NCBI RefSeq assembly: GCF_002583555.1 | Contig: NZ_BEGX01000004.1 | Coordinates: 62,001 to 126,000 of the forward strand | Direction of reading: 5' to 3' | Source of the DNA: Pseudonocardia sp. N23 | Lineage (GTDB): Bacteria; Actinomycetota; Actinomycetes; Mycobacteriales; Pseudonocardiaceae | Length of the DNA stretch: 64,000 nucleotides | Shown here: positions 28,008-37,304 of the stretch, in pieces | Layout: every line of letters starts with the position of its first letter | How positions within the stretch are numbered: position 1 is the first letter of the stretch | Made by a program: the position numbers and the translations under genes | The notes under the pieces: model-generated | Seen by the model: the letters and a program-made list of their open reading frames with translations, nothing else | Told to the model about the DNA's origin: nothing | The model's database searches: none

Positions 28008-30486
28008 AGGCGGGTAGGGCGATCACCGTGGTCAGGCCGCCGCCGGGGGTGTCCTCGGCCGTCAGGGTGCCGCCCATCACCTCGGTGAGGCCGCGCGCGA
28101 CCGACAGGCCCAGACCGACGCCGGTGCCCCGGTCGCCGAGGCGCTGGAAGGGTGTGAACAGCCGGTCGCGGGCGCGCTGCGGAACCCCGGGTCCGGAGTC
28201 GGCGACCCGCAGCTCGACGCGGTCGGCGTGCGCGCTCCCCCGCACCGCGACGGGCGCGCCGCCGCCGTGGCGCAGCGCGTTGTCGAGCAGGTTCGCGAGG
28301 ACCCGTTCGAGCAGGCCGGGGTCGGCCCGGACGTCGGGCAGGTCCTCGGCGACGTCGATCGTCACGCGCCCGGCGTCGGCCAGCCCGAGCAGCGCACGGC
28401 CGACGATCTCGTCGCAGCCGACGGGGGCGAGCAGCGGCGTCACCGCACCGGCGGCCAGGCGCGAGGAGTCCAGCAGGTTGTCGACGAGCCCGGTGAGCCG
28501 GTCGGCGGACTCCTCGATCGTCGCGGCGAGCTCGGCGCGGTCGGCGTCCGACAGCGGCAGCGACGGGTCCCGCAGACTCCCGGCGGAGGCCTTGATCGAG
28601 GTCAGCGGGGTGCGCAGGTCGTGGCCCACCGCCGAGAGCAGCGCGCTGCGGGTCTCGTTGGCCTCGGCGCGGCGCTGGGCGTCGACGGCCTCGGCGGCGG
28701 CGCGCTGGCCGCGCAGCGCGAGCAGCGCCTGCCCGCCGACGGCCTCCAGCAGCCGACGGTCGTGCGCGGGCAGCGACCGGCCCGTCCCGACCAGGTGCAG
28801 TCCGGGTTCGACGGCCACGTCGACGTCGGCGTGCTCGGGGCGCGTGCACTCCATCGGCCCCGACACCGCGACCGGCGACCAGCCGTCGCCACGTTCCAGC
28901 AGCGCGACGCAGCGCAGCCCGAACGCCTCCCGCACCTTCTCCAGCAGCCGCGGCAACGGGTCGGCCCGGGTGAGGACCGTCCGCGCGAACGATGCCAGCA
29001 GCGCCGCCTCGGTGCGGGCCCGGGCGGCCTGCTCGCCGCGCCGCGCGGCCCGGTCGACGACGAGCGCGACGAGCACCGCGACCAGCAGCATCACGACGAG
29101 GGTGACGACGTTCCCGGTCTGCCCGATCGTCAGCGAGTACAGCGGCGGGGTCAGGAAGAAGTTCAGCAGCACCACACCCAGCACCGCGGCGACGAGCGCC
29201 GGTCCCAGCCCTCCGACGAGCGCGGCGACGACGGTCGCCAGGAAGAACAGGACGACGTCGGTGGACAGGCCGATGTCCAGCCCCACGCCGAGGCCGGTCG
29301 CCGCGACGGGCGCAAGCACGGACAGCACCCAGCCGAGCACGCGCCGGCCGTTGGGGAGGTTGCTGCGCAACGTGGGCAGCCGCAGCGCCGCGCCGGCGGC
29401 GTCGTGGGTGACCATGTGGACGTCGATCGTCCCGGACTCCTGCACGACCCGGGCGCCGATGCCGGGGTCGAACAGCCGGGCGAGCCTGGAGCGTCGCGAC
29501 GTGCCGAGCACCAGCTGGGTGGCGTTGGCGCCGCGGGCGAACTCCAGCAGCGAGTCGGTGACCCCGGACGCCCCGGAGTCGCCGACGACGGTGTGGAACG
29601 AGGCGCCGACGTCGTCGGCGAGGGTGCGCAGCGCCGCAGTGGCGCCGACGGGGGCGCCGGCCAGCCCGTCGCCGCGCAGCACGTGGACCGCGAGCAGGTC
29701 GGCCTGTCCGGCGCGGGAGGCGATCCGGGCGGCACGGCGCAGCACCGTCTCGCTCTCGGGCCCGCCGGTGAGCGCGACGACGACGCGTTCGCGCGTCTCC
29801 CACGTCTCGCGGATGTGTTTGTCGGTGCGGTACCGGCGCAGGGCGACGTCGACCTCGTCGGCCACCCAGAGCAGGGCCAGCTCGCGCAGCGCGGTGAGGT
29901 TGCCGGGCTGGAACCAGTTGGCGAGGGCTGCGTCGATCTTGTCGGCCGCGTAGACGTTTCCGTGGGCGAGCCTGCGGCGCAACGCCTCCGGCGTGATGTC
30001 GACGAGCTCGATCTGCTCGGCACGGCGCACGAACCCGTCGGGCACGGTCTCGTGCTGGCGGACGCCGGTGATCCGGTGCACGACGTCCCCGAGCGACTCG
30101 AGGTGCTGCACGTTGACCGTGGACAGCACGTCGATGCCGGCGGCGAGGATCTCCTCGACGTCCTGCCATCGCTTGGGGTGGCGCGAGCCGGGGGCGTTGG
30201 TGTGGGCGAGCTCGTCGACCAGCACGACGTCGGGGCGGCGGGCGAGGACGGCGTCGACGTCGAGCTCGGCGGGGAGGTTCCCGCCGCGCGCGACCTCACG
30301 CCGCGGCAGCACCTCGAGACCGTCGAGCAGCTCGGCGGTCCGCGCCCTGCCGTGGGTCTCGACGAGCCCGACGACGACGTCGGTGCCGCGCTCACGTCGC
30401 CGCCGGGCTTCGCCGAGCATCGCGTACGTCTTGCCGACGCCGGGCGCGGCGCCGAGATGGATCCGCAGCTCACCGACGTTGCCCAT
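27994..30486 (-). CDS. kdpD: Potassium-sensing histidine kinase KdpD
   Basis: The 830-residue membrane sensor has all KdpD parts. There is an N-terminal KdpD domain with Walker A GAAPGVGKT at residues 12-20 and VDELAHTNAPG, and a USP-like domain (about 250-370). Four hydrophobic helices (DUF4118, about 400-500) and a GAF-like region follow. HisKA has the phosphorylated H622 in VGHDLRTPL, and the ATPase domain has LANLLDNALRHGG. The ATG at 30486 has AGGAGG upstream, 8 bases from the kdpC stop. No kdpE follows; the partner must be elsewhere. The final codons lie in a palindromic repeat. Confidence 0.95.
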   Translation of the reverse strand: MGNVGELRIHLGAAPGVGKTYAMLGEARRRRERGTDVVVGLVETHGRARTAELLDGLEVLPRREVARGGNLPAELDVDAVLARRPDVVLVDELAHTNAPGSRHPKRWQDVEEILAAGIDVLSTVNVQHLESLGDVVHRITGVRQHETVPDGFVRRAEQIELVDITPEALRRRLAHGNVYAADKIDAALANWFQPGNLTALRELALLWVADEVDVALRRYRTDKHIRETWETRERVVVALTGGPESETVLRRAARIASRAGQADLLAVHVLRGDGLAGAPVGATAALRTLADDVGASFHTVVGDSGASGVTDSLLEFARGANATQLVLGTSRRSRLARLFDPGIGARVVQESGTIDVHMVTHDAAGAALRLPTLRSNLPNGRRVLGWVLSVLAPVAATGLGVGLDIGLSTDVVLFFLATVVAALVGGLGPALVAAVLGVVLLNFFLTPPLYSLTIGQTGNVVTLVVMLLVAVLVALVVDRAARRGEQAARARTEAALLASFARTVLTRADPLPRLLEKVREAFGLRCVALLERGDGWSPVAVSGPMECTRPEHADVDVAVEPGLHLVGTGRSLPAHDRRLLEAVGGQALLALRGQRAAAEAVDAQRRAEANETRSALLSAVGHDLRTPLTSIKASAGSLRDPSLPLSDADRAELAATIEESADRLTGLVDNLLDSSRLAAGAVTPLLAPVGCDEIVGRALLGLADAGRVTIDVAEDLPDVRADPGLLERVLANLLDNALRHGGGAPVAVRGSAHADRVELRVADSGPGVPQRARDRLFTPFQRLGDRGTGVGLGLSVARGLTEVMGGTLTAEDTPGGGLTTVIALPACERR

Positions 30487-30494
30487 CGTCCCTC

Positions 30495-31091
30495 CTAGCG
30501 GCCGGCCGCCTGCTGCACGGCCAGGTTGAGCTCGGTGACGTCCACCGTCGGCTCGCCCAGGAAGCCGATCGTCCTCCCGTCGGTCGCCCGGTCGACGAGC
30601 GCCCTGACCTGCGCGTCGGGCAGCCCCGTGACGCGGGCGACCCGCGCCGCCTGCAACGCCGCGTAGGCCGGGCTGATGTCGGGGTCGAGCCCCGAGGCCG
30701 ACGCGGTGACGGCGTCGGTGGGGACGGCGGCGGGCGCGACCCCTTCGCGCGCGGCGACGGCCGCGCGGCGTTGCGCGACGGCGTCGAGCAGGTCGGTCGA
30801 GTCGCCCGCCTCGTTCGACCCACCGGAAGTCGTGGTGTCGGCCGGGCCGAGCACCCCGGCGGCCGATGCGGCGGGCCTCGTGTGGAAGAAGGGGTCGGCG
30901 GCGGGATCGGCCGCGACGGGGTCGACCCCGATGACCGAGGAGCCCTCCGCCGACCCCTCCGCCGACAACGACAGTCCCGGGAGCCGGGACACCCCCCAGA
31001 CCGCGAGCGGGTACACGATCCCGCACACGACGGTGAGCACGATCAGCAGCCGCAGACCGGTTGCGGTCTGGCGTCGCAGTGTGGAGAGCAC
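30495..31091 (-). CDS. kdpC: Kdp K+-ATPase subunit C
   Basis: The 198-residue protein has one N-terminal membrane helix (about residues 12-35, LLIVLTVVCGIVYPLAVW) and an outward domain with VGSxxIGQ-like text altered to EGSSVIGVD, then DPFFHTRP and DGRTIGFLGEPTVDVTELN. KdpC helps ATP-driven K+ uptake by stabilising KdpB. It starts with GTG one base after the kdpB stop. Length is normal. Confidence 0.93.
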   Translation of the reverse strand: MLSTLRRQTATGLRLLIVLTVVCGIVYPLAVWGVSRLPGLSLSAEGSAEGSSVIGVDPVAADPAADPFFHTRPAASAAGVLGPADTTTSGGSNEAGDSTDLLDAVAQRRAAVAAREGVAPAAVPTDAVTASASGLDPDISPAYAALQAARVARVTGLPDAQVRALVDRATDGRTIGFLGEPTVDVTELNLAVQQAAGR

Positions 31092-31092
31092 G

Positions 31093-33102
31093 TCACATCC
31101 CCGGGATCAGTCGGACCAGCAGGTCGACGAGCCAGATGCCCACGAACGGCGTGACGACGCCGCCGAGGCCGTACACGAGCAGGTTGCGCCGCAGCAGCTC
31201 CGCGGCCGACGTCGGCCGGTAGCGGACGCCCCGCAGGGCCAGCGGGATGAGCACGACGATGACCAGCGCGTTGAAGACCACCGCCGACAGGATCGCCGAC
31301 TGCGGCGAATGCAGCCCCATCACGTTCAGCAGCCCCAGCGACGGGTGGAGCGCGGCGAACATCGCGGGCAGGATCGCGAAGTACTTGGCCAGGTCGTTGG
31401 CCACGGAGAACGTCGTCAGCGCGCCCCGGGTGATCAGCAGCTGCTTGCCGATCTCGACGATCTCGACCAGCTTCGTCGGGTCCGAGTCGAGGTCGACCAT
31501 GTTGCCGGCCTCCTTGGCCGCGGCGGTGCCCGTGTTCATCGCGACGCCGACGTCGGCCTGGGCGAGCGCGGGCGCGTCGTTGGTGCCGTCTCCGGTCATC
31601 GCGACGAGCCGCCCGCCCTCCTGCTCCTTCCTGATGTAGGCGAGCTTGTCCTCGGGGGTGGCCTCGGCGATGTGGTCGTCGACGCCGGCCCGCGCGGCGA
31701 CCGCGCGCGCGGTGCGGGGGTTGTCCCCGGTGACCATCACGGTGCGGATCCCCATGGCGCGCAACGCCGCGAACCGTTCCGCGATGCCCGGTTTGACGAC
31801 GTCGGACAGCCGGATCACGCCGAGCACCCGGTCGTCGTCGGTGACGACGAGCGGGGTCCCGCCGTCGTCCGAGATCGCGTCGACGATCTCCTCGGCGCCG
31901 CCGGGCATCGACGCCGCCGCGCCCTTGCGGATCCGCCGGCCCGCCAGGTCGATCCCCGACATCCGGGTCTGCGCGGTGAAGGGCACGAACTCCGCCCGGG
32001 CCTCCTCCGCGGTGGCCTCGGGGGCGAGGCCGTGCTCGCGGGCGCAGAGGTCGACGACGCTGCGCCCCTCCGGGGTCCGGTCGGCCAGGCTCGACAGCCG
32101 GGCCGCCGCGGCGAGCTCACGCAGGGAGGCGTCCCCGGCCGGGATCAGCTCGGTGGCCCGGCGGTTGCCGAAGGTGATCGTGCCGGTCTTGTCGAGGAGC
32201 AGCGTGTCGATGTCCCCGGCCGCCTCGACGGCACGCCCGGACGTGGCGAGGACGTTGCGCTGCACGAGCCGGTCCATCCCGGCGATGCCGATGGCCGAGA
32301 GCAGCGCGCCGATCGTCGTCGGGATCAGGCAGACCAGCAGCGCCACGAGCACGACCATCGGCTGCAGCCCGCCGGCGTAGGCCGCCATCGGCTGCAGCGC
32401 GACGACCGCCAGCAGGAAGATGATCGTCAGGGCCGCCAGCAGGATCGTCAACGCGATCTCGTTGGGCGTCTTCTGCCGCGACGCCCCCTCGACCAGCGCG
32501 ATCATCCGGTCGACGAACGACTCCCCCGGGGTCGTCCTGATCTCGACGACGATCCGGTCCGACAGCACGGTCGTGCCGCCGGTGACGCTCGACCGGTCCC
32601 CGCCGGCCTCGCGCACCACGGGGGCGGACTCGCCGGTGATCGCGGACTCGTCGACCGTCGCGATGCCCTCGACGACGTCGCCGTCGCCGGGGATCGTCTC
32701 CCCCGCGCCGACGACGACGCGGTCGCCGATCCTCAGCTCGGCGGCGGAGACCACCCTCCCCGACAGCAGGTGCGCGACGGTGTCGCGGCGGCTGCGGCGC
32801 AACGTCTCCGCCTGCGCCTTGCCCCGGCCCTCCGCGACCGCCTCGGCGAGGTTCGCGAACAGCACAGTGATCCACAGCCAGATCGTGACGAGCCACCCGA
32901 ACAGGCTCGGCGACACGATCGCCGACACGGTGGTGACCAGCGAGCCGACCCACACCACGAACATCACCGGGTTGCGAAGCTGGGTGCGCGGGTCGAGCTT
33001 GCGCAACGCCTCCGGCAGCGAGGTCCACAGCTGCCCTGGCCGGAACGCCCCGGCGCGCACGGGTTCGGTGGCGGCGACCGGGTGGTCGTCGACGAGCGTC
33101 AT
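31093..33102 (-). CDS. kdpB: Kdp K+-ATPase catalytic subunit B
   Basis: The 669-residue P-type ATPase has [12 protein letters not shown] (actuator), the phosphorylated D304 in DKTGTIT, and [20 protein letters not shown] (hinge), with about seven membrane helices. It hydrolyses ATP to drive K+ through KdpA. The start overlaps the kdpA stop by four bases. All catalytic motifs are intact. Confidence 0.96.
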   Translation of the reverse strand: MTLVDDHPVAATEPVRAGAFRPGQLWTSLPEALRKLDPRTQLRNPVMFVVWVGSLVTTVSAIVSPSLFGWLVTIWLWITVLFANLAEAVAEGRGKAQAETLRRSRRDTVAHLLSGRVVSAAELRIGDRVVVGAGETIPGDGDVVEGIATVDESAITGESAPVVREAGGDRSSVTGGTTVLSDRIVVEIRTTPGESFVDRMIALVEGASRQKTPNEIALTILLAALTIIFLLAVVALQPMAAYAGGLQPMVVLVALLVCLIPTTIGALLSAIGIAGMDRLVQRNVLATSGRAVEAAGDIDTLLLDKTGTITFGNRRATELIPAGDASLRELAAAARLSSLADRTPEGRSVVDLCAREHGLAPEATAEEARAEFVPFTAQTRMSGIDLAGRRIRKGAAASMPGGAEEIVDAISDDGGTPLVVTDDDRVLGVIRLSDVVKPGIAERFAALRAMGIRTVMVTGDNPRTARAVAARAGVDDHIAEATPEDKLAYIRKEQEGGRLVAMTGDGTNDAPALAQADVGVAMNTGTAAAKEAGNMVDLDSDPTKLVEIVEIGKQLLITRGALTTFSVANDLAKYFAILPAMFAALHPSLGLLNVMGLHSPQSAILSAVVFNALVIVVLIPLALRGVRYRPTSAAELLRRNLLVYGLGGVVTPFVGIWLVDLLVRLIPGM

Positions 33103-34760
33103 GACAGTGCCTCCGCGAGCGGGCCCAGCGCGAGCGCCGGGAAGAAGGTGAGTGCGGCGACGAGCAGCACCGATCCACCGACGAGCACGCCGAACAGCGG
33201 CTTGTCCGTCGGCAGGGTCCCGGCGGTGGGTTCGGCGCGGCGTTGCGCGGCGAGCGACCCGGCCAGCGCCAGCACCGCGAGGATCGGCACGAACCGGCCG
33301 AGCAGCATCGCCACACCGAGCGTCGACTGGAAGAAGTCGCTGGTCACGGTGATGCCGGCGAAGGCGCTGCCGTTGTTGTTCGCGGCGCTCGCGTAGGCGT
33401 AGAGGACCTCGGAGAAGCCGTGCGCGCCGTCGTTGCCGAGGGCGTCGGCGGTACCGGGCAGCGCGATCGCCAGACCCGCGCCGAGCAGCACGACGGCCGG
33501 CATCACCAGTATCGACACCGCCGCGGCGGTGACCTGCACCCGGCCGAGCTTCTTGCCCAGGTACTCCGGCGTGCGCCCGACCATGAGCCCGGCCAGGAAG
33601 ACGGCGACGACCGCGAGCACGAGGATGCCGTAGAGCCCGCTGCCGACGCCGCCGGGCGCGACCTCGCCGAGCAGCATCGCGAGCAGCGCCGCCCCGCCCC
33701 CGCCGCCGGTCCACGAGTCGTGCATCGAGTTGACCGCGCCCGTCGACGTGCCCGTCGTCGAGATGCCGAACAGCACCGACGACGGGATGCCGAACCGGAC
33801 CTCCTTGCCCTCCATCGCGCCGCCCGCGGCGAGCGCGGCCGGGCCGTTCGGGTGGGTCTCGGCGAACCAGGCGACGGCCAGCAGTGCGCCCCACAGCACG
33901 CCCATCACCGAGAGCAGGATCGCGCCCTGGCGCGGGTTGCCCACCATGGTCCCGAACGTGCGGGTGAGGCAGACCGGGACCACGAGCATCAGGAAGATCT
34001 GGAAGAGGTTCGAGACCGCGCCCGGGTTCTCGAACGGGTGGGCGGAGTTGGCGTTGAAGATGCCCCCGCCGTTGGTGCCCAGCTGCTTGACCGCCTCCTG
34101 CGAGGCGGTCGGAGCGAGCGGCAGCGTGTGGGTGGCGCCGTCGACGCCGGTCATGTCGACGCCCGACCGCAGCGACATCGTCACGCCCATGACGAGCAGC
34201 AGGATGGCCGCGACGAACGCCAGGGGCAGCAGGATGCGCACCGTGGCGCGGGTGAGGTCCACCCACACGTTGCCGATCCGGTCGGTCCCGGCGCGGACGA
34301 ACCCGCGGACCAGTGCGACCGCGACCGCGATCCCGACCGCTGCCGACAGCACGTTCTGCACGGTCAGCCCGGCCATCTGCACGGTGTTGCCCAGCGTCTG
34401 CTCGGGCACGTAGGACTGCCAGTTCGTGTTGGTGACGAACGAGACCGCCGTGTTGAACGCGGTCGCGGGCGGCACCGGGCCACGGCCGAAGCTCGCCGGC
34501 AGCAGCGGCTGGAGCCGTTGCAGCAGGTAGAGCAGCACGACCGACACGAACGAGAACCCCAGCACCCCGGCGGCGTAGGTGGGCCAGCGCTGGCCGCCCG
34601 CGGGGTCGACGCGCACGAGCCGGTACAGCGCCGTCTCGACCCGCCAGTGCCGCTCCACGGTGAAGACGCGGGCCATGTGGTCACCGAGCGGGACGTAGCA
34701 GGCCGCGAGCAGGACCAGCAGGAACGCGACCTGGACCAGGCCCGCGAGGGTGTCGTTCAT
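33099..34760 (-). CDS. kdpA: Kdp K+-ATPase ion-binding subunit A
   Basis: The 553-residue membrane protein has about ten helices and the four selectivity-filter loops of the family: [28 protein letters not shown] and [10 protein letters not shown]. These select K+ with high affinity. It overlaps kdpF at its start (ATGA) and kdpB at its end. Confidence 0.96.
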   Translation of the reverse strand: MNDTLAGLVQVAFLLVLLAACYVPLGDHMARVFTVERHWRVETALYRLVRVDPAGGQRWPTYAAGVLGFSFVSVVLLYLLQRLQPLLPASFGRGPVPPATAFNTAVSFVTNTNWQSYVPEQTLGNTVQMAGLTVQNVLSAAVGIAVAVALVRGFVRAGTDRIGNVWVDLTRATVRILLPLAFVAAILLLVMGVTMSLRSGVDMTGVDGATHTLPLAPTASQEAVKQLGTNGGGIFNANSAHPFENPGAVSNLFQIFLMLVVPVCLTRTFGTMVGNPRQGAILLSVMGVLWGALLAVAWFAETHPNGPAALAAGGAMEGKEVRFGIPSSVLFGISTTGTSTGAVNSMHDSWTGGGGGAALLAMLLGEVAPGGVGSGLYGILVLAVVAVFLAGLMVGRTPEYLGKKLGRVQVTAAAVSILVMPAVVLLGAGLAIALPGTADALGNDGAHGFSEVLYAYASAANNNGSAFAGITVTSDFFQSTLGVAMLLGRFVPILAVLALAGSLAAQRRAEPTAGTLPTDKPLFGVLVGGSVLLVAALTFFPALALGPLAEALS

Positions 34761-34861
34761 CAGAACTTCTCCGGCCGCAGCAGGGCGACCGTCAGGTAGA
34801 CCAGCAGCGCCAGGGCGACGAGGCCACCGAGCACGTTGGTCACGACGTCGGCGGTGCTCAC
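34760..34861 (-). CDS. kdpF: Kdp small subunit F
   Basis: The 33-residue single-helix protein (GTG start, MSTADVVTNVLGGLVALALL then YLTVALLRPEKF) ends with the RPEKF motif typical of KdpF, which stabilises the KdpABC complex. It overlaps kdpA and the small ORF before it. Confidence 0.9.
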   Translation of the reverse strand: MSTADVVTNVLGGLVALALLVYLTVALLRPEKF

Positions 34862-34941
34862 AGGCGCTCCAGCCCGCGCAGGCACAGCACCAGCGCACCG
34901 AAGACGCCCACCAGCGCCAGCGCGTACAGCAGATCGGCCAC
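34858..34941 (-). CDS. Tiny membrane protein preceding kdpF
   Basis: A 27-residue frame (GTG start with GGGAG nine bases upstream; MADLLYALALVGVFGALVL then CLRGLERL) is one hydrophobic helix with a positive end. It overlaps the kdpF start by four bases. Similar tiny ORFs stand before kdpF in other actinobacteria. It may be a further accessory subunit or a translational leader; no function is known to me. Confidence 0.6.
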   Translation of the reverse strand: MADLLYALALVGVFGALVLCLRGLERL

Positions 34942-35031
34942 CGAAACCCACTCCCGGGTCCGTGCCGCCGGGCTCTCCGGCGGACCGGGGTGAGTCTGCG
35001 AGCGGGGCGCGCCGGGAGCCGTGAACCCAAC

Positions 35032-35065
35032 GCGTCCTTGACGCCACGACCTCGCGTCTTGACGC
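35032..35065. promoter_or_regulatory. Repeated GCGTC-GACGC sites upstream of kdp
   Basis: GCGTCCTTGACGC (35032-35044) and GCGTCTTGACGC (35054-35065) are two short inverted repeats with the same arms, 22 bases apart, about 90-125 bases upstream of the first kdp ORF. They are candidates for response-regulator binding. The remaining gap up to 35137 shows nothing else. Confidence 0.4.
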
Positions 35066-35137
35066 GATCCCTACGCCCCGGAGACGCCCGTCACCGGCAC
35101 ACGGCCTGCTGCGCGTCCGCCCGGCGGCGGGATCACC

Positions 35138-35173
35138 GGCCGAGGCGGCCGAGGCGGCCGAGGCGGCCGAGGC
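35138..35173. repeat. Four tandem 9-base repeats
   Basis: GGCCGAGGC is repeated four times exactly, ending four bases before the stop of the isopropylmalate-dehydrogenase-like gene. It is a simple slippage repeat, possibly affecting transcript ends. Confidence 0.55.
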
Positions 35174-35177
35174 TGGC

Positions 35178-36260
35178 TCAGAGGGCGCCGACGATCGCGG
35201 CGGTCACGTCGGTCGTGCTCGCGGTGCCGCCGACGTCGCGGGTGCGGGTCCCGGCGGCGAGCGTGGCGTCGACGGCCGAGCGGACCCGGCGGGCGGCGTC
35301 GGTGCAGCGGCTGTCCTCGTGCCGGTCGCCGAGCCAGTCGAGCATCATCGCGACCGAGAGGACCATCCCGACGGGGTTGGCGAGGTCGCGGCCCGCGATG
35401 TCGGGGGCGGTCCCGTGGCAGGGCTGGAAGACGGCGTGCTCGCGGCCGATGTCGGCCGAGGGCGCCAGCCCCAGGCCGCCGGTGATGCCCGCGGCGAGGT
35501 CGGACACGATGTCGCCGAACATGTTCTCCATGACGACGACGTCGAACCGCTCGGGTTCGCGGACCATCATCATGACCCCGGCGTCGACGTAGACGTGTTC
35601 GGTCTCGATGTCGGGGTGGCGCTCGGCGACCTCGTCGAAGATGCGCCGCAGGAAGGCCTGGCTCTTGAGCACGTTGGCCTTGTCGAACAGTGTGACCCTG
35701 CCGGGTCCGCCCGCGCGGCGGCGGGCGGCGGCGAGGCCGAACGAGACGTCGAACAGCGTCTCGCTGGCCTCGCGGGTGATCGTCATGCGGTCGTGCTCGA
35801 CGTCGGGGTCGGCCGACGGTGGGTCGTTCCGGCCGGCGAACAGGCCTTCGGTGCTTTCCCGCACCGTGACGAAGTCGATGTGCGGTGCATACAAGACCCG
35901 GTCGATCCCGGGGAGCAGCGTGGCCGGCCGCACGCCCGCGACGAGACCGAAGCGCTCCCGCAGGTCGAGCTGTGGGGCGATCTCGGTGCCGTCCTCGCGG
36001 CGGACGTCGGGCAGCCCCATCGCCCCGAAGAGCACCGCGTCGGCCTGCCCGGCCGCGGCGAGCACGGACTCGGCGATCGCCACACCGGTCTTCGCGAATG
36101 CGCCCGCACCGGCCTCGTGGAACGCGAGGTCGACGCGGAGGCCGAGCGGCTCGGCGACGGCCCGCAGCACGGCGACGCCGGAGTCCATGACCTCGACACC
36201 GATGCCGTCCCCGGGAAGAACGACGACGTCATAGGCGGCGGGGGCGGGCGGCACAGCCAT
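35178..36260 (-). CDS. Isopropylmalate/tartrate/D-malate dehydrogenase-like enzyme
   Basis: The 360-residue protein belongs to the beta-decarboxylating dehydrogenase family (3-isopropylmalate, isocitrate, tartrate, D-malate). Marks are VVVLPGDGIGVEV, the substrate Arg region LDLRERFGLVAGVRPA, VRESTEGLF, FDKANVLK (catalytic Lys) and VVMENMFGDIVSDLAAGITGGLG (metal Asp, split here by wording), then CHGTAPDIAG. No leu genes are near. A GCATACAAT site like that at the amidase promoter lies upstream. In this island it probably oxidises a 2-hydroxy-dicarboxylate; biosynthetic LeuB is less likely. Confidence 0.85.
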   Translation of the reverse strand: MAVPPAPAAYDVVVLPGDGIGVEVMDSGVAVLRAVAEPLGLRVDLAFHEAGAGAFAKTGVAIAESVLAAAGQADAVLFGAMGLPDVRREDGTEIAPQLDLRERFGLVAGVRPATLLPGIDRVLYAPHIDFVTVRESTEGLFAGRNDPPSADPDVEHDRMTITREASETLFDVSFGLAAARRRAGGPGRVTLFDKANVLKSQAFLRRIFDEVAERHPDIETEHVYVDAGVMMMVREPERFDVVVMENMFGDIVSDLAAGITGGLGLAPSADIGREHAVFQPCHGTAPDIAGRDLANPVGMVLSVAMMLDWLGDRHEDSRCTDAARRVRSAVDATLAAGTRTRDVGGTASTTDVTAAIVGAL

Positions 36261-36321
36261 GCGAGACTCCGTTCACGGGGGACGCGCGCGGCGGTGACCC
36301 GAACGGGCGCGCGGCAAGAGA

Positions 36322-36345
36322 GCCCGCGAATTGTATGCAGTCAGC
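36322..36345 (-). promoter_or_regulatory. Shared GCATACAATT site, promoter of the dehydrogenase
   Basis: On the minus strand TGACTGCATACAATTCGC contains a -10-like TACAAT about 70 bases before the dehydrogenase start. The same extended sequence occurs at the amidase (37.24 kb) and MFS (44.38 kb) promoters, so it is a candidate GntR-FCD operator overlapping the -10 box. Confidence 0.5.
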
Positions 36346-37045
36346 TCGCTTCGACGGAAGGCGCCGCCGTCGACCCGAAGATCTCGTCACGCCCCTCGAG
36401 CAGCCGCGACTTCGCGGAGTACACGTGGGCGAGCATGACCGACTCGGCCCACTCGGGGCTGCGCGCCCGGAACGCCGCGATGATCTCGCGATGGTGGCGG
36501 TTGCTGCGCTGCTGGTCCTCGAGGGTGTAGTCGTGCACCGTCCGCAGCATCAGCGGGCCGATGACGACGCTGCCGCGCACCGCCGCGAAGATCTCGCCGC
36601 CGGCGGCGCGGGCGATGGAGCCGTGGAACTCGCGGTTGAAGGCCGCGGTCAGGTCGATGAGCTCGGGATCACCGAGCGGGAGCGCGGCGGCACTGCGCTC
36701 GACGTCGTCGCACAGGCCGGCGAGCCGCTCGATCTCGGCATCGGACATGGTGAGCGCGGCGCGGCGGACGAAGAAGCCCTCGACGACGGCCCGCAGGTCG
36801 TAGATCGCGGCGATGTCGAGCGAGCGCCAGTCGACGACGCGGGCGCCCCGGTGCGGCAGGGCCTCGATGAGCCCCTCGGACTGGAGGCGGCGCAACGCCT
36901 CACGGACCGGGGTGCGGGACAGGCCGTAGCGCTCGGCCATGTTGGCCTCGCCCAGCCGGGACCCGCCTTCCAGCTCGCCGGACATGATGTCCGCCCGGAT
37001 CATGCGGTACGCCCGGTCGGCCGCCCGTTCGTTACTCGACGTCAC
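36341..37045 (-). CDS. GntR-family (FCD) transcriptional regulator
   Basis: The 234-residue protein has the GntR winged helix (about residues 8-70: AYRMIRADIMSGELEGGSRL, then RYGLSRTPVREALRRL) and an all-helical FCD ligand domain. The metal-binding residues of that domain are represented by FNREFHGSIAR and HREIIAAF. The GTG at 37045 is taken because upstream sequence runs into the promoter region. It is divergent from the amidase operon and next to the dehydrogenase; both promoters carry the shared GCATACA site, so it is the best candidate master regulator of the island. Confidence 0.88.
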   Translation of the reverse strand: MTSSNERAADRAYRMIRADIMSGELEGGSRLGEANMAERYGLSRTPVREALRRLQSEGLIEALPHRGARVVDWRSLDIAAIYDLRAVVEGFFVRRAALTMSDAEIERLAGLCDDVERSAAALPLGDPELIDLTAAFNREFHGSIARAAGGEIFAAVRGSVVIGPLMLRTVHDYTLEDQQRSNRHHREIIAAFRARSPEWAESVMLAHVYSAKSRLLEGRDEIFGSTAAPSVEAS

Positions 37046-37223
37046 CCGGCGAGACGGTACAGGCCCGGACGACCCACGCCACCCACTCGGGCTCCGGAAA
37101 CGCAAAAACAACCGAACTTTGTGCACAGTTCACGACGCACGCTCCATGCGACTGTTTCCGGTGCGTTACCGATCGCTGGCACTACTTGCTGCGGATTCGG
37201 GGCCAGGAACGGCCTTCCGGCCG

Positions 37224-37257
37224 TTGACGCCACAACCGCGAGTTGCATACAGTTTGC
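37224..37257 (+). promoter_or_regulatory. Amidase operon promoter with GntR-type operator
   Basis: TTGACG (37224-37229), an 18-base spacer and TACAGT (37248-37253) form a good sigma-70-like promoter about 50 bases before the amidase start. AGTTGCATACAGTTTG overlaps the -10 box and matches the sites at 36.33 and 44.38 kb. A repressor bound there would block the operon. The 37046-37304 gap is visibly AT-richer than the rest of the window. Confidence 0.6.
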
Positions 37258-37304
37258 TTCGGCCGCGCCGCCTCGGCGGCCCCCGCGACAAGAGGAGGTC
37301 GGGC

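Noticed and set aside
27994-31026. A KdpC-KdpD fusion reading on the minus strand
   Set aside because: The frame upstream of 30486 is a shadow of kdpC; an AGGAGG and ATG mark the true KdpD start.
35178-36260. Biosynthetic leuB
   Set aside because: No other leucine genes are near and the gene shares a catabolic-type control site with the amidase operon.
37111-37130. TGTGCACA-centred palindrome in the GntR-amidase gap as an operator
   Set aside because: Symmetry does not extend beyond the central eight bases.
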